From Diploscapter coronatus (Eukaryota; Nematoda; Chromadorea; Rhabditida; Rhabditidae): 64,000 nt of DNA. Made by a program: the position numbers and the translations under genes. The notes beneath the pieces are model-generated. The model was not told where the DNA came from and made no database searches. It was given only the letters and a program-made list of their open reading frames with translations. The stretch lies in the NCBI GenBank assembly GCA_964036155.1, contig OZ038423.1, positions 19,669,249 through 19,733,248 on the forward strand, written 5' to 3'. Positions 1-11,308 of the stretch are shown here, piece by piece; position 1 is the stretch's first letter; every line of letters begins with the position of its first letter.

Positions 1-163
1 ACAGAAACGGGAATATAATGATTTCCAAAATTTCCGGAAGACATAAGTTGAAAGATTAGAAATTGGTAAAAAATAGACCAAAATAAGTTGAGACAATTTT
101 GCACAGGATTGGAGATAATAAATAATATAAAATTTCTAATAGAGGTTATTCTTTCATCTTCAG

Positions 164-299
164 AAGAATGGAAATCTCGTACGGCATAATTTCGAATGTG
201 AACGAGCGACTGGGCGTGCTGCAGCGCGAAATCGCTCGGGAGATTCACGCAAAGAAGCAGGCTATCACTGCGCCCCCACCTGCTAGTCCTATTCGGTAA
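164..299 (+). CDS. Last exon of an unidentified + strand gene (5' part outside window)
   Basis: An acceptor (TTCATCTTCAG) ends at 163 and is followed by an open frame entered in phase 2. It reads R-M-E-I-S-Y-G-I-I-S-N-V-N-E-R-L-G-V and then about 25 more residues, ending in a proline-rich stretch and TAA at 297-299. The middle is charged and helical-looking (LQREIAREIHAKKQ), which suits a coiled coil. The composition (G+C about 55%, against about 30% around it) supports real coding sequence. The rest of the gene must lie left of the window. A GT at 296 could instead be a donor, in which case the gene continues and the stop is only apparent. I do not recognise the family. Confidence 0.5.
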
Positions 300-968
300 T
301 ACATTTTTCCTTTTCATCGTTATAAAAATTTATTAATGCAATTTCTGAAAATATTATTTCATTGAAAGTTTGGGTAATTCCCAATGATCTCGTTATCTTA
401 AATGATAATCTGAAGTCGGAAAAGTGTGCAATACATATTTGGTCTGACAATTTTAATTGTATATATGTATTAATGTATTAATTGTTCAGTTTTATGAAAT
501 TAGTCTTCATAAAATTATTCAAATTCACATGATATGCTCGACAGAAAATATTCATGATAGGAAAATACATGGCTAGAAAGACGAACAATGATAGAATGAA
601 GATTGATAACATTGGCAATTGATAAGAGTAGAATATGATAGGGAAGAAAATGAGTAAAGCTCTGGCTTTGTTACGAGATGGGTGAAATATGAGATACGGA
701 GATAACGAAGCTCGAAAATATCGAACATAGGTGATAGGAAATGACTAGAAAGAAAATATTCAAAATAACAAATATATGAGATTTCACACGTTATAGATTC
801 AATGCAATATATTTGGAATACTTGCTATATGCAAAATTCTGTGAATCAATAATGTGACGAGATAACACATTTTGAAAAAAATACTCGTTAACTCACGTTT
901 ACCAACGTTCTTTCTAGAAGAAAATAATCTTCGCTGTTAATAATTGTGAGTTAATTATGCTGCTTCAC
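300..968. other. Intergenic, between converging genes
   Basis: AT-rich sequence with no supported exon on either strand. It should contain the 3' UTRs of the + strand gene ending at 299 and the - strand gene ending at 969. I see no repeat or RNA gene here. Confidence 0.5.
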
Positions 969-3658
969 CTACTGCCTATTTGCAAACCCAGCTAACATCA
1001 GAGATCCACTCTTCCACTGCTTCGTCTCCCTCCTCCTTCTCTTTCTCTTGATTTCATCAATGGACGATTGTCTTCTCGAGTGTCGAACAACCGTACTGAA
1101 AAAACGATCATAAATGATGATAAAACCTAGACTAACTCCTAATGGAATGGTATAAAAATAGAAGCAGACGCATACCTTCTAAATCATTGAATTAAGCCAT
1201 AAGGGGGAAATTAAGTTAATAATGTTCTCATGCGAAATAAATGAAATAATAAGGGGCTAACTAATCGATTTTCTGAGATAGAAAATTCCGATACCTACTT
1301 ATGTCTTGAGTGAACATGACCTTACTTCCTCTACAATTCAATATTCAATCCTGTTCAATGTCGTTTCAGAATATTTTCATGATTTGCTGATATGCGTCAT
1401 ATTTGCACGTACGTATCAATCATTTGAGTGAACACTGCTGGGAGCACAAATGAATTGGGGAATGAGAAATCAGAGGAGGAAGAAGAGAAAAAAGATACTT
1501 CCCTACAACCACACAGAACAATTGGCTCTGCGTGTCGTCCAGTCGATTTTTCTTCTCCTCACTTTTCTTCTCTCCTCTCAAAGAGTGATCAATTGATTGA
1601 TAATTGGCTGTGTTTTGCGATGAACAATAGATCAAGTTCGGCTTGACTTACTTGGGCTTAACATGCAGCCTCTGAATCTGGTCCCTGGCTGAAGGGCCTC
1701 CCTGCTCTGTCAGCGATCCAATAGAATGTCGAGGCATAGAGGAGCTGCCTATCGAATTGGGATGGACGACTATCTAAAGACAAAATGACGAAATTTTAGT
1801 ACCACTTGAATTGATAAAATAATCTATGCTATGTGTAATTTCGAAGCCTCAAGCCTTCAAGCTATGCAAAACAGGGTGATTAATACAAGTTAACAGAATT
1901 TGTCTTTTTAGAAATTAATTATTTCACTAGCTTTTCCCGTACTACTTGTATTAGTTGCCATAAAATCGAGTGAGGGACAGTAGGGAAAAGAGCCTTCTAC
2001 CATACTATTTCGCATGGCTTGGGGGCTTGAGGTTTCCAAGTTCCCATGCTATGGATAGTTCAATAGATGGAAAATAGTATATTTTTAACCTGAGGACTTT
2101 GTGTAGAAACCGGGGAGCTCATCGGACCGGAACTAGATAATGAGAGGGATGTGGGTCGGGGTTGCGATGATGCTATTGAGAGCCTATAAATTGGCTTGTC
2201 ATTTCGCGTTACGCCATTCTTTCATTATGCCATTTACAGGTTACTTATCTCACTACCCTATCTTTATGGTTAGGATTTGGCCCCGCCCACTTGCAACCTT
2301 GCTGTGCCGTTGCGCATCGTTCTCAATCACGCAAATGTTGACTGTTGTTTTGAAAATCGAGCGCACTCATTGATCAGTTTTCGCTCATTCTTTTGCACTG
2401 TTATTAATTTTCTTCGGAAACAAGCGTAAGACGTTTCGGAAGCATAAGGTTCATAAGGCCATGATCTGAGAAAAAGATAAGTAAATGGCTAATGATGTCG
2501 AATATATTTTTTAAAGTCTCGGTATCCTAATTTTAATGAGATTACATAAACTACGCTTACTTGGCAACATTTAGCAGTAGTTGTCCAGTGGCAGTGAGTG
2601 CTTCTTGATTATTTGCAATATGAATGTGTTTAGTCAATTCTAGTTTCCTCTGTCGCTCAATTTGTTCGTTCTGTTCAGCAATGATTTCCATCGTTCTCCT
2701 GTATGCAGCATTCCTTCCTCCACTCGATCCACTCACTAACCAAGTCTCAGAGCTCATATTTGGTCTAAAATTGAACATTTAAGAAATGACTTTTAAATCA
2801 AATTTCATGCCTTAATGTAGACGTCCAATATGCCAAGAATATCATAAGAGGAATGGAAAATATGACGATCGGAATAATCGCTGAAATATAGTGAATGAAC
2901 CTCAAAAAGAAGTGATCGGAATTGCAATTCCGAACATCTCTAATTCTGAAGACGATAAAAATACCGATATTCATAAATTCAGTCATGGAATCGAATCTTG
3001 GGTATTTCTCGTAACTGACAATTGCCCAGCCAAGTCGATTTGAGATCTCATCCAAGTGTTTGTGCAGAATGTCTGGAGATAAACAAATTTTTCATCTTTT
3101 TCCGAGCTATCAAAAACCCGATAAAACGGCTCTAGGTAACAATGGCCTTTGTTGTTTCATCGTCGGATCTGTGTTGTGCGGCAGAACCACGAAGAATTTG
3201 ATGTGAATTGCGCCCATATCTCTACGGGGAAATCCATCCAACACCACAATCTGCTCGGGGCCAAATACTAGTCTGAAAGTCTTATTCTTAAAATCATTCA
3301 ACGACCAAAAATTATTTACGGTTTCTTGAGATTGCAAGCCGTAAGATTCTGGCAATATTTTGTAACGACTTTGGCCATCGTCCTTCTGAATGGAGATATC
3401 ATATCCAACATAGGCAGATCCACGCAATACGCAACTCGTAGACCAGATGTCCAGTCAAACATATCCAATTCTGGAGAGAGAAATGCATGATTGACGATGA
3501 GATGGTTAGATCTAACCTAGCAAAGTTGGATCATCGAAATGCGGCTCAATCGCTTGGCAAATTATGAAGATCGACCCTAGTATTATGATCACAGAATAAT
3601 CTACCTGAAATATTTGAATGGAGATTTTTCAATTAGTCACTATTTACCCGTTGCATAA
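969..3658 (-). CDS. Unidentified membrane protein with N-terminal and internal hydrophobic segments
   Basis: Read on the - strand, the exons chain as follows. Start ATG at 3658 (M-Q-R, donor GTAAAT); an exon at about 3535-3610 with a hydrophobic segment (VDYSVIIILGSIFIICQAI) that is a signal peptide or anchor; a large exon about 3130-3465 (FGPEQIVVLDGFPRRDMG, then KFFVVLPHN); exons about 2800-3080 with a second hydrophobic helix (IIPIVIFSIPLMIFLAYWTS); 2561-2764; 2090-2132; 1652-1773; and 969-1095, stop at 969-971. The tail is cytoplasmic-looking, Ser/Arg-rich, with a basic run KRKRRRRETK near the C-terminus. Phases agree at the last four joints. One joint is unresolved: the frame entering at about 3470 does not reach the frame used downstream of about 3430 (see findings). 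The junction near 2805 uses a weak GT or a GC donor. I do not recognise the family; a lumenal or extracellular domain between two membrane segments is inferred only from hydrophobicity. Confidence 0.6.
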
Positions 3659-4791
3659 TGAAGGTCTAGAGTGTGAAGAGCTTCAGATATTGCAATTTAA
3701 AATCCCGAACCCTTTCGGATCTCGTTTATTTCGAAGTAGTAGAATTCGAATCCTCGATTTTTTGTATCAAATAGTTTTCCACGAACGATAGCCGAATTTT
3801 GAGAAAAGTCAAGTCGATGGAGAATAGTCGTGGATTCGGGATGTTGGATTTCGAACCAGGTAGAGCAGGTAGATTTTGGGAGGGGACAAAAAATAGACAA
3901 CTGTTGTCAAACGGGTGAAAAGGGGAAGGCAGGGGTTTGAGAGGATGAAAGAGTGATAGTGATAAGGAAGGGGGAAAGAGGAGGAAGACAATGCAGGGGC
4001 AAGAAAAGCGAGGATATTCAATTTCACGCTGAGCTGCTTGAATGCTCAAGAACAATCGACTGATTGCTGAATGGCTGAATGGAGTCTGTTAAATGTTTAG
4101 CCTAATCATTAGCGGCTGGAAGGGGAAGTAGAATCTGGAAATATCTCCGAATCCCTGCAAATCTGGTGGATCTGTGGACTTGCAGCTGTTTGTCTGCTCG
4201 TCTCTGGTTGTCTTATTCGTGTAGTTCTTCTCCCAGTCTGCCTGCCAGATGAGTGTAACCAATGCGACAATCTGCACGAACCAACTCTCAAAAACTGACA
4301 AATAAATTTATGATCCTCATTTCGGAAAAATCCAAATAATCCTGAAGTTAGTTTTTAGGAAACTTAATTGGTCAATTAGCGAAATAATTGGTGAATGATC
4401 TATTAGGCTTTGCAATAGATTGTTTTCTATTCATAGATTTTCTTTAGTTTCTTTCGTCATACGTTTTCAAAAAATTCTCTCAACCAAATGAAACTATTCT
4501 GTTGTAGAAGACTAGTCAAATTTAACAATTTATTGTTCCACAATAAACTCAAAAATCTGTCAACAATAACAAGTAAAGTGATAACAACTAATCATCAATA
4601 AATCATTTTAGCTAAACATCTAATAACTATCCTATTGTTAGCTTTGAATTGAATCGAAAGTTCATCGAGAAAATCATTGCAGTTTGATTTCATAGAGATG
4701 GAACAATAAACTATCGTGTGTAAAGTATAATTCTGCTCCACTCATCATTAAATTTGTTCGGTCTTCTCGATCAATTTACTACATTTTGATG
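3659..4791. other. Intergenic, pyrimidine-rich on the - strand near the 969-3658 gene
   Basis: About 3700-4050 is pyrimidine-rich on the - strand, immediately upstream of the - strand gene starting at 3658, and gives spurious Ser/Leu/Pro-rich ORFs. An open stretch at 4089-4310 on the - strand has one hydrophobic segment but no convincing partner exons. 4320-4790 is plain AT-rich sequence. Confidence 0.4.
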
Positions 4792-7700
4792 TCATTCTGA
4801 TTTCTTTCCAGCAATTTTTGCATCGAATTTCTCATTTTCCTTCGCCTCTTCATTGGGCTCTTCAGTCTCAGTTCCTTTACTGTTTTCTACTGCCGAAGTC
4901 GCCAATCTGACAGCATAATAAGATAAATTTTACATGAAACTCAAAATTCACAAGGGAAGTGCACAGATAGGAACTCGCATATCCTTATGAACTTTCCAAA
5001 TAGGGTTTTCGATGATGAAGTCAAAATAGGAACATAGAGGAGAGAAATTGGTGAAAATCACCGATTCTTCACTTACATTAATGAATTTGCAGAATTCACT
5101 TACATGTTTAATAAACAAGTTTGCTCATTATTTGAGAAAAATATGAGTGAGAAACGGCTATGAATTTTCTCGACTCCAGGTTCCTATTTTGCCGAGTTTG
5201 ATGTTACCGTCGTGATCCCCATTATCGAAAACCTCTATTTTGATATGTTCATCAAGATCTGTGAGTTCCTATCTGTGCACTTCTCTTGTCAGTTGGAAAG
5301 AATTTTAAGGTAGTCTGTGATCGAAGATAAAAAAATATGCATGAAGGTTATTGAAATTTTCGTGGCATATCAATTAATTATTTAAAAAATAACAATAAAT
5401 AAAAATGACTTACGTCCTGAGTCCTTTCCGTTTGGAGGCCGAGTTGATCCCATTAGTCAATGTCTTTGTCCTGGACTCGGTATCCTCCTGTTGTACCCTC
5501 TCCCATTCCTGCATTTCCTTCGTTGTTTGCCTTCGCTGCTTCTCTTTCGCTGCTATGCTTCCCTGAAATAGAAACAATTTTATTTTTCACCAAATCTCGG
5601 AAAATGCCGACTTCTTGAAATTTCATCCGTTTTTAAACAAGGAAAAGTGCTTGAATAATGAAAATACGGATGAACTTCCCAAAAGAGTTGGGGACTAGTT
5701 GAACTTTCAAGGAGTCAAAACTGCTTACCAATTTTCCCTGCATGGGGTTGTCGGTCATAAGCAGGAGGAGGTTCTCAACGCCTTCCTGAACAGACAATTT
5801 ATACAAAAATAATAATTTTTGAAATAATAGGTGATACACAGAAGTTCGTAAAAATAGTTTGGTGAAATGAGAAATCGCTTCTGTCGGTGAAAAAGAAACG
5901 GAATTACCGTATTCCCTCTAATTGGAGGGCATGTCCTTCTATTCTCAGACTCCCAATTTTCAAAAGATTCGATTTTTCTAAACCGCCATAACTCATTATC
6001 TAATGATCATAATCACTTCAAATCGAGACTAAATCCATTCCATGTACACTAAAGAACATTCTAAAACACTTTCTGAGTTGGATAATGGATAGCTCTGATA
6101 TTTTGGGGGTGCCCTTCAAATGGGGATGCTTTCAATTAGAGAGAATACGATAATAATAGTTCTAAAAGTACCTCGATGAGTTGATCGATTTCCTTGGATT
6201 TTAGCCGCACAATTTCTTCATCCGGGAGCATGTCAGGGAATCGCAGACTCAGCCACAGGTACTCTTCCATTACTTCGTAGTACTGAAGAAATGATAGCCG
6301 AATAAAATATTCGAATAATGCACAATACCCTTTCGAGTTCGGCCAATTGTTCGAATGTCTTTGGAGGGCTTTCGTTCATCTGCAACACACTCTCCAGCCA
6401 GTCGTAAGTCAGAGGACTGCCTGTTGAAAATCTAAAAGTGACGATAAAAATAAATAGAAAGGTTAAGTTAGGGTCCTCAAGTAGATATATCGAATTGGTT
6501 TCGGACAAAATTTTTGTGCAGAAATGTCACTAGGGATGTAAATACGACTTTCATGAGGAAAAAGCTTAGCTTACGTTTTTGTCTTACATAAGTGAATAAG
6601 TTTATGTTATTTTAGTTGAAACCGCGCATTACAGAACACCGAACTTGGCACAATCCCAACACGGAATGACCCCATACTTATTCGCTACTGTATCTACATC
6701 TCTCCTACTCCAGCGAATTATCCATTTCTCATAAATTGCAAAAAGATGGTCGCACAGTATTTAGTTTTCAATATCTTCAAGTAAAATATCGTGATTAACA
6801 TACCTCCGAGCCATTCTGACAAATGCAGTCGCAGTCAATTTGTGGTCGATGTTCAGAGGAGAGACGCAAAATGTGTAACGAACCTGAGAAAAGAAATAAA
6901 ATTTGGTAGAAATGAAAATATTGCAAACCTTCAAAGGCAAATTGATAGGTTCGATCATTTCAGCCAAAGCACGCATTTCTTGAACTGTACAGATGAAGAA
7001 GTGATCAGACAGCGAGCAAACTGAAAAATATGCATTTGATGAACAAAATTAGCCAGCTAAATTTTGATTAGAAACAAAATTAACCTAAAGACTATTTTCT
7101 CCTAATCTAAACAAGAACCTCACCAGCCATAAACATATCCAAAAGTCGAACGAAAGAGGCCTGTGGCAGGTGGAAGGAGAATGTCTCGATTTGGTCGAAG
7201 GTCGGTGCGAGACCTGCTGCTTTAATTGGTTGAATCTGGAAAATAGTTTTGAAAAGTTAAAAGGAAAAAAAACCTAAAGAATCATACCGGCTCAGCGAGA
7301 ATTTCCTTCAATGTACCGATATCTTCCTTTCGCATCGTCGTTGCAAATCCATCCGCATAGGCGGTACCGTATCTACACAAAAGTTTCATTAGAAAAGCAA
7401 GTGGTAATTATATGTGTTGTGATGTCGTGAGGATATACGCTATAGCTGGGATAGGAAGTAGGGTTAGAGTAAGGGAACGTGTAGGATAAGATTAGGATCC
7501 CCACGTGGATATGCCAAGTCTCATCCTTGGATATATTTTTGCACATAAAATATGATCTGAGTTGTAAGTAAGACTTCTGTGAAAAAAATAATCTTTTCTT
7601 AAATTACAAAAATCCGTCACTCGAAATGAGCACGTTTTCGCAAACGAAATATTGCTTGTGAGTGGTTGTGTGTGGCTATTTGTCTTGATTTTTTGCACAG

Positions 7701-10700
7701 AACCATTTTATCAGGGTTACCATCGATCTAGGTAAGGGGTTTTTCTTTTTTAAACATTTTGGGTTTGAGGGTACTCTTCCAAAATTTCCTGCTTCAAACT
7801 ACCACAAACGCATTTTTGCAAAGGGGCGAAGCTTGGGGATCCTAGATAGGATAGCTCATGTACTCATGGCATATGTCAGTTATTGAATGAAGTTGAGGAT
7901 ATTCCAACCTTCCAGCCCGTCCAGCAATTTGCAGTGCCTGATAATTGGGAATGAGTTCAGTCTGCCTCGCCAACGAATTGAAAATTATCCGACGAATGTT
8001 CAGGTTCAGGCCCATTCCAATCGCGTCTGTTGCCACCTGAAAAGTCCCTAATCTATTCGTCATGATCAAGTTTGTCTCTAAGTTTTCAAATAAAAAATAA
8101 AAACGAGTTCAATCACGGACAAATTCCAATGGTTCAATGAAAATATTGCAATAATTACCAAGACATTGCAGGGATCCTCGGGATCATTGAATTTAGCAGC
8201 CTGTCCGAGTTTGGTGGAAGGAGGCAGGTCTCCGTAAATCACGGCCGGTTTGATGCCGTACTCATCCAGTTTCTTGGTCGTGTAGTAAATGCTCTTCTTC
8301 GAAAAACATACGATGCAGTCGCCATTTTCTATCTGCAGAAGTAATTTTAGAAAAGGAAGAAGGCATTTTTCAAACCTTGTCATATTTACCGAGTCCTTCA
8401 TTAGCGATCGTCAGTTTGGACTTCCTTTCGTATTCGATCACCTGAGTTTTGACTTGAACGATTACTCAGATTGTCCCATAGTCTCGTGTAGATTTTAACA
8501 ATCTCACGAGATTTTCTTCTCATGCTTTTATCACGATATTATGTTCGTTAACGAACGTAAGAGGAGCGAAACTGTTTTGGAAAATGACTGATTTATGCAG
8601 GATCATAAACAAAGGAAGAGAAATGCAAGAAGTGGCTAGTATTCGAAGACGAATTCAAATCTACCAAGAAATCGATACGATAGCCCCATGCTTCGCCTAC
8701 TTCGCACATTTCCATGAGCTTTCTTTTGTACTGCGTTTGTTCTTTTTTCGTGAACGAACATGTGAGTATTTATGAGTTAATGATTAGAATTCTATTCAGT
8801 GAAGATACCGGATTACTGGTCTACACAACCAAAGAATACCACTCGCTTTCGTCTAATTTCGCCAAAAACATACACATCTTTCTATGAAATGTGCACAAAG
8901 TTATGGACACAATCGAATAAAATAATTGCACGCTTACTTCAACATGCTCTCCAATGGGTGCAACGAGTTTCTTGACGATGTCGATGGCAGCGAACTCTCC
9001 GCACAAATGCACCTCGTCTGCAGCAGCCCCCAGCAAGGCCCGAGTCCAAGCCCAGCCTCTCTGCTCGTCTCGCAGCATTTGAATCTCATCGATTACTGCT
9101 ACCTGAAAGAGAACATAAAATTATCGTTCTGAAGAAACCTGCTTCCTATCATTTATATATATAAGTAGAGTCCTCAAGCTTCGCCCCTTGCAGATATGCC
9201 TTTGTGGTAGAAACGTGGTAGTTTGAAGCAGGAAATTTGGAAAGGGAGTACCCCTTCAAAACTAAAATGCCTCAAAACCCTTTGCTGCTAAATCCGACGA
9301 TATATTTGATAAAACGGCTCTGTGCACAAATCGGCACATGATGTGCTCATATGAACAGTTTAGAGTTTACCAAAATGTGTTCATTTCATTTTGAAGATGC
9401 GTTTTTGCTATTCTTTATGCTATAAATGTGTTATTTTCATCTTTTCTTCACAAAACCTTATTCACAACCTTGACGATATTTCTGCACAAAAATTTCGTCT
9501 TAAACATCCATTCGGTATATCTGCTTGGGAACCCTACAGACAAGTAGTGTTGGATATGAAATTTAAAAAATCAAGACTAAGACAAAAACTCACATCAACT
9601 CGCATAGTCGTGGAGAGCATTTCGACTGTGGAAGACAGATGAGCGGAGGGGTGCAGGTTGTCCACTGCAAATCTGAAATTCTAATTCTCAGAAAAAATAT
9701 TTTAAATCGTAAAAATAACCTCCTCTCTTCTCCAGTAACCATGTCGCAAGCCACTCCCAATTCATTCGTCCTCGTGAACACCTCTGCTGCCAACAATTTC
9801 AGAGGGCCACAGTACACACCCGTTTTGGCTTCGCGGAATCTGAATATCTCTAGATGAAATCATCGAGTTTGTTTGATACAAATGACGGGTTTACATTACA
9901 CTTCAACGAGTAGTTTCATAAAAAGTTGAACATTTCAGAAAACTGACGCCTTAATTGAAACACATCTTATTCCGATATCTTGCCATTTTTAGAGGTTTAA
10001 GATTTTCTAAATGAAAAATAACGAACCGTTTGAGTGCATTGAATGTCTTGCCCGAATTAGTGGGTCCCGCGTGGAAGAATATCTTTCGCTGAATGACCCG
10101 CGCATCGGGATACCAGTTGTGCGGGTGCTTCAAGTCAGATATCAGCCGCAAATCGTCCATCGCCTCCAGATGTGGAAATACCTAAAGAATAATTTGTTTG
10201 AAAAGATGAAAATGAAGTTTATTTTTAACCTGGGAAAATGTTCAATTCTAGAAAGTTCAGGCTTTCACAAACTCGAGGCATTTTTCAATCGAAGAGTCAA
10301 AACTAACTCATTTATCAACAGGAAAATATCAGCAGTTTAGAGTGGACTCATACATTTAGACATCTTATCAATATCAAGCGACTTACGTGTAAATTTTTGA
10401 CATACTAGACATCTAAGTTTTACACACAAAATTGCTTGACGGCGACATGATGTCGGAAAGTGAACTCATCCTTAGGAACAAGAATAAAAAACGTACCCGT
10501 TTCGAATGCTCGATGAAGTAGTCGTAGAGGAGCTCGACATCGTGATTGTCTTTGATTATGTCTCGGAAGACAACCAGCAAGGCAGGGTCGATGGAATCCT
10601 AAATTGATACAAAAGTTATCTTTTAAAAAATAAAACAATACCAAATTATCGAGGCAGTAATTGCGGAAATTCTGATAGGCAGACATGAAGAGCTTATCGC

Positions 10701-11308
10701 CGAGACCGATCTCGGCTGCCATCTTTCGGACCATCGGACGACGCATAAATTCGTCCAGAACAAGACTTATCGAGTCCTGAAAATTATCATACTTAAAAAG
10801 GGATCATTGAAGAACACTCAAGGAATGGATTATCGAAAATCCTAACTTCAGTTGCAATATTTTTCAAGTTTCAAGAATATCTTCGATCTCAATTTCATCC
10901 TTTTAGCTTTCGTCATCTTGATTTTTAGCAATATGCAAGTTCATTTTAAGTTCTTTTAGAAAACGAGAAGGATTACCTGGTCCAGATCCTTCGACCATTC
11001 AGTAGCGTTTGCGACGGAAGTCTTCGGAGGCCGAACTAGTCGAGGAACAACCAAATCCTCCAATTTTGACGGCCCTTTTGAGAAGCCTGAATTATTGTTT
11101 CAGTTCTTTTTGAAATTTCAAACTAACGTCCGCCTCGATATGAATCGTCATATTTCTTGGCTGAAACTGGGGATGAATGGAAGGATTTGGAGCAGGTGGG
11201 CAAGAGAGTCAGGTAGAGGGAGGACGAGGCAGGCAGGGCAGGGAGTGCAACGAGGCAAGAACGACCGCGCAACAGCAATTGCAGTTGCCGACCTGCATTC
11301 CAGGACAT
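4792..11308 (-). CDS. SUPV3L1: ATP-dependent RNA helicase SUV3, mitochondrial
   Basis: SUV3 is an NTP-driven RNA/DNA helicase of the mitochondrial matrix that feeds structured RNA to the degradosome. Twenty exons join in frame to 772 residues (human is about 786): 11128-11308, 10977-11086, 10642-10776, 10497-10598, 10027-10181, 9720-9839, 9594-9672, 8938-9102, 8376-8441, 8159-8332, 7909-8036, 7288-7372, 7124-7235, 6929-7020, 6804-6883, 6329-6431, 6172-6282, 5729-5785, 5414-5562, 4792-4906. Walker A GPTNSGKT lies near residue 215, motif II DEIQ near 299, motif [12 protein letters not shown] near 431 and motif [10 protein letters not shown] near 465. The first 60 residues are Arg/Leu/Ser-rich with no acidic residue before about residue 54, a good mitochondrial presequence. 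The C-terminal SUV3 domain is recognisable ([22 protein letters not shown]), followed by a charged tail. Six introns are swollen by MITEs; those without one are mostly minimal. Confidence 0.97.
4956..5283. mobile_element. MITE family D, copy 1 (SUV3 last intron)
   Basis: Terminal inverted repeats beginning AAGTGCACAGATAGGAACTC and ending with its complement (GAGTTCCTATCTGTGCACTT). Weaker inverted similarity continues about 90 bp inward (both arms share TTTTCGAT and AATAGGAAC), so the element is largely palindromic. No coding capacity. It fills most of the intron 4907-5413. A diverged relative lies at 56249-56525. Confidence 0.75.
5904..6154. mobile_element. MITE-like element with inverted ends (SUV3 intron)
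   Basis: The left end reads ACCGTATTCCCTCTAATTGG with GGGCA just after. The right end is its imperfect complement (TTCAATTAGAGAGAATACGA, preceded by GTGCCCTT). About 250 bp, non-coding, inside the SUV3 intron 5786-6171. I see no second copy in this window. Confidence 0.65.
6469..6590 (+). mobile_element. Fragment of MITE family A (SUV3 intron)
   Basis: TA followed by GGGTCCTCAAG, then a GATAT-CGAATTGG-like run and TTTTTGTGCAGAAAT, matching the left part of the full family A copies. The opposite terminus is not visible, so this looks like a decayed or truncated copy. The right boundary is approximate. Confidence 0.5.
7493..7844 (+). mobile_element. MITE family A, copy 1 (SUV3 intron)
   Basis: 352 bp including flanking TA dinucleotides. 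Ends are TA-GGATCCCCACG and GCTTGGGGATCC-TA. Internal landmarks shared with the other copies include ACGAAATAT, ATCGATCTAG and CCTGCTTCAAACTACCAC. No open frame of note. A TA target duplication plus terminal inverted repeats is typical of non-autonomous Tc1/mariner derivatives. Confidence 0.85.
8541..8762 (+). mobile_element. MITE family C, copy 1 (SUV3 intron)
   Basis: Begins ATGTTCGTTAACGAACG and ends CGTGAACGAACAT, so the termini are inverted repeats that are themselves near-palindromic. Interior landmarks (AGAGGAGCGA near the left end, ATCGATACGATAGC in the middle) recur in the copy at 30097-30312. Non-coding; sits in the 8442-8937 intron. Confidence 0.65.
9166..9536 (-). mobile_element. 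MITE family A, copy 2, inverted (SUV3 intron)
   Basis: 371 bp with flanking TA. Left end TA-GAGTCCTCAAGC, right end GCTTGGGAACCC-TA. In reverse complement it aligns with the copies at 7493 and 14497 over its whole length, including CCTGCTTCAAACTACCAC and GCAAGGGGCGAAGCTTG. It occupies most of the 9103-9593 intron. Confidence 0.85.

Noticed and set aside
4089..4310. - strand open stretch with one hydrophobic segment (FESWFVQIVALVTLIW), preceded by TTTGTCAG
   Set aside because: No start or partner exon found in any phase. Could be a stray exon, but support is too thin.
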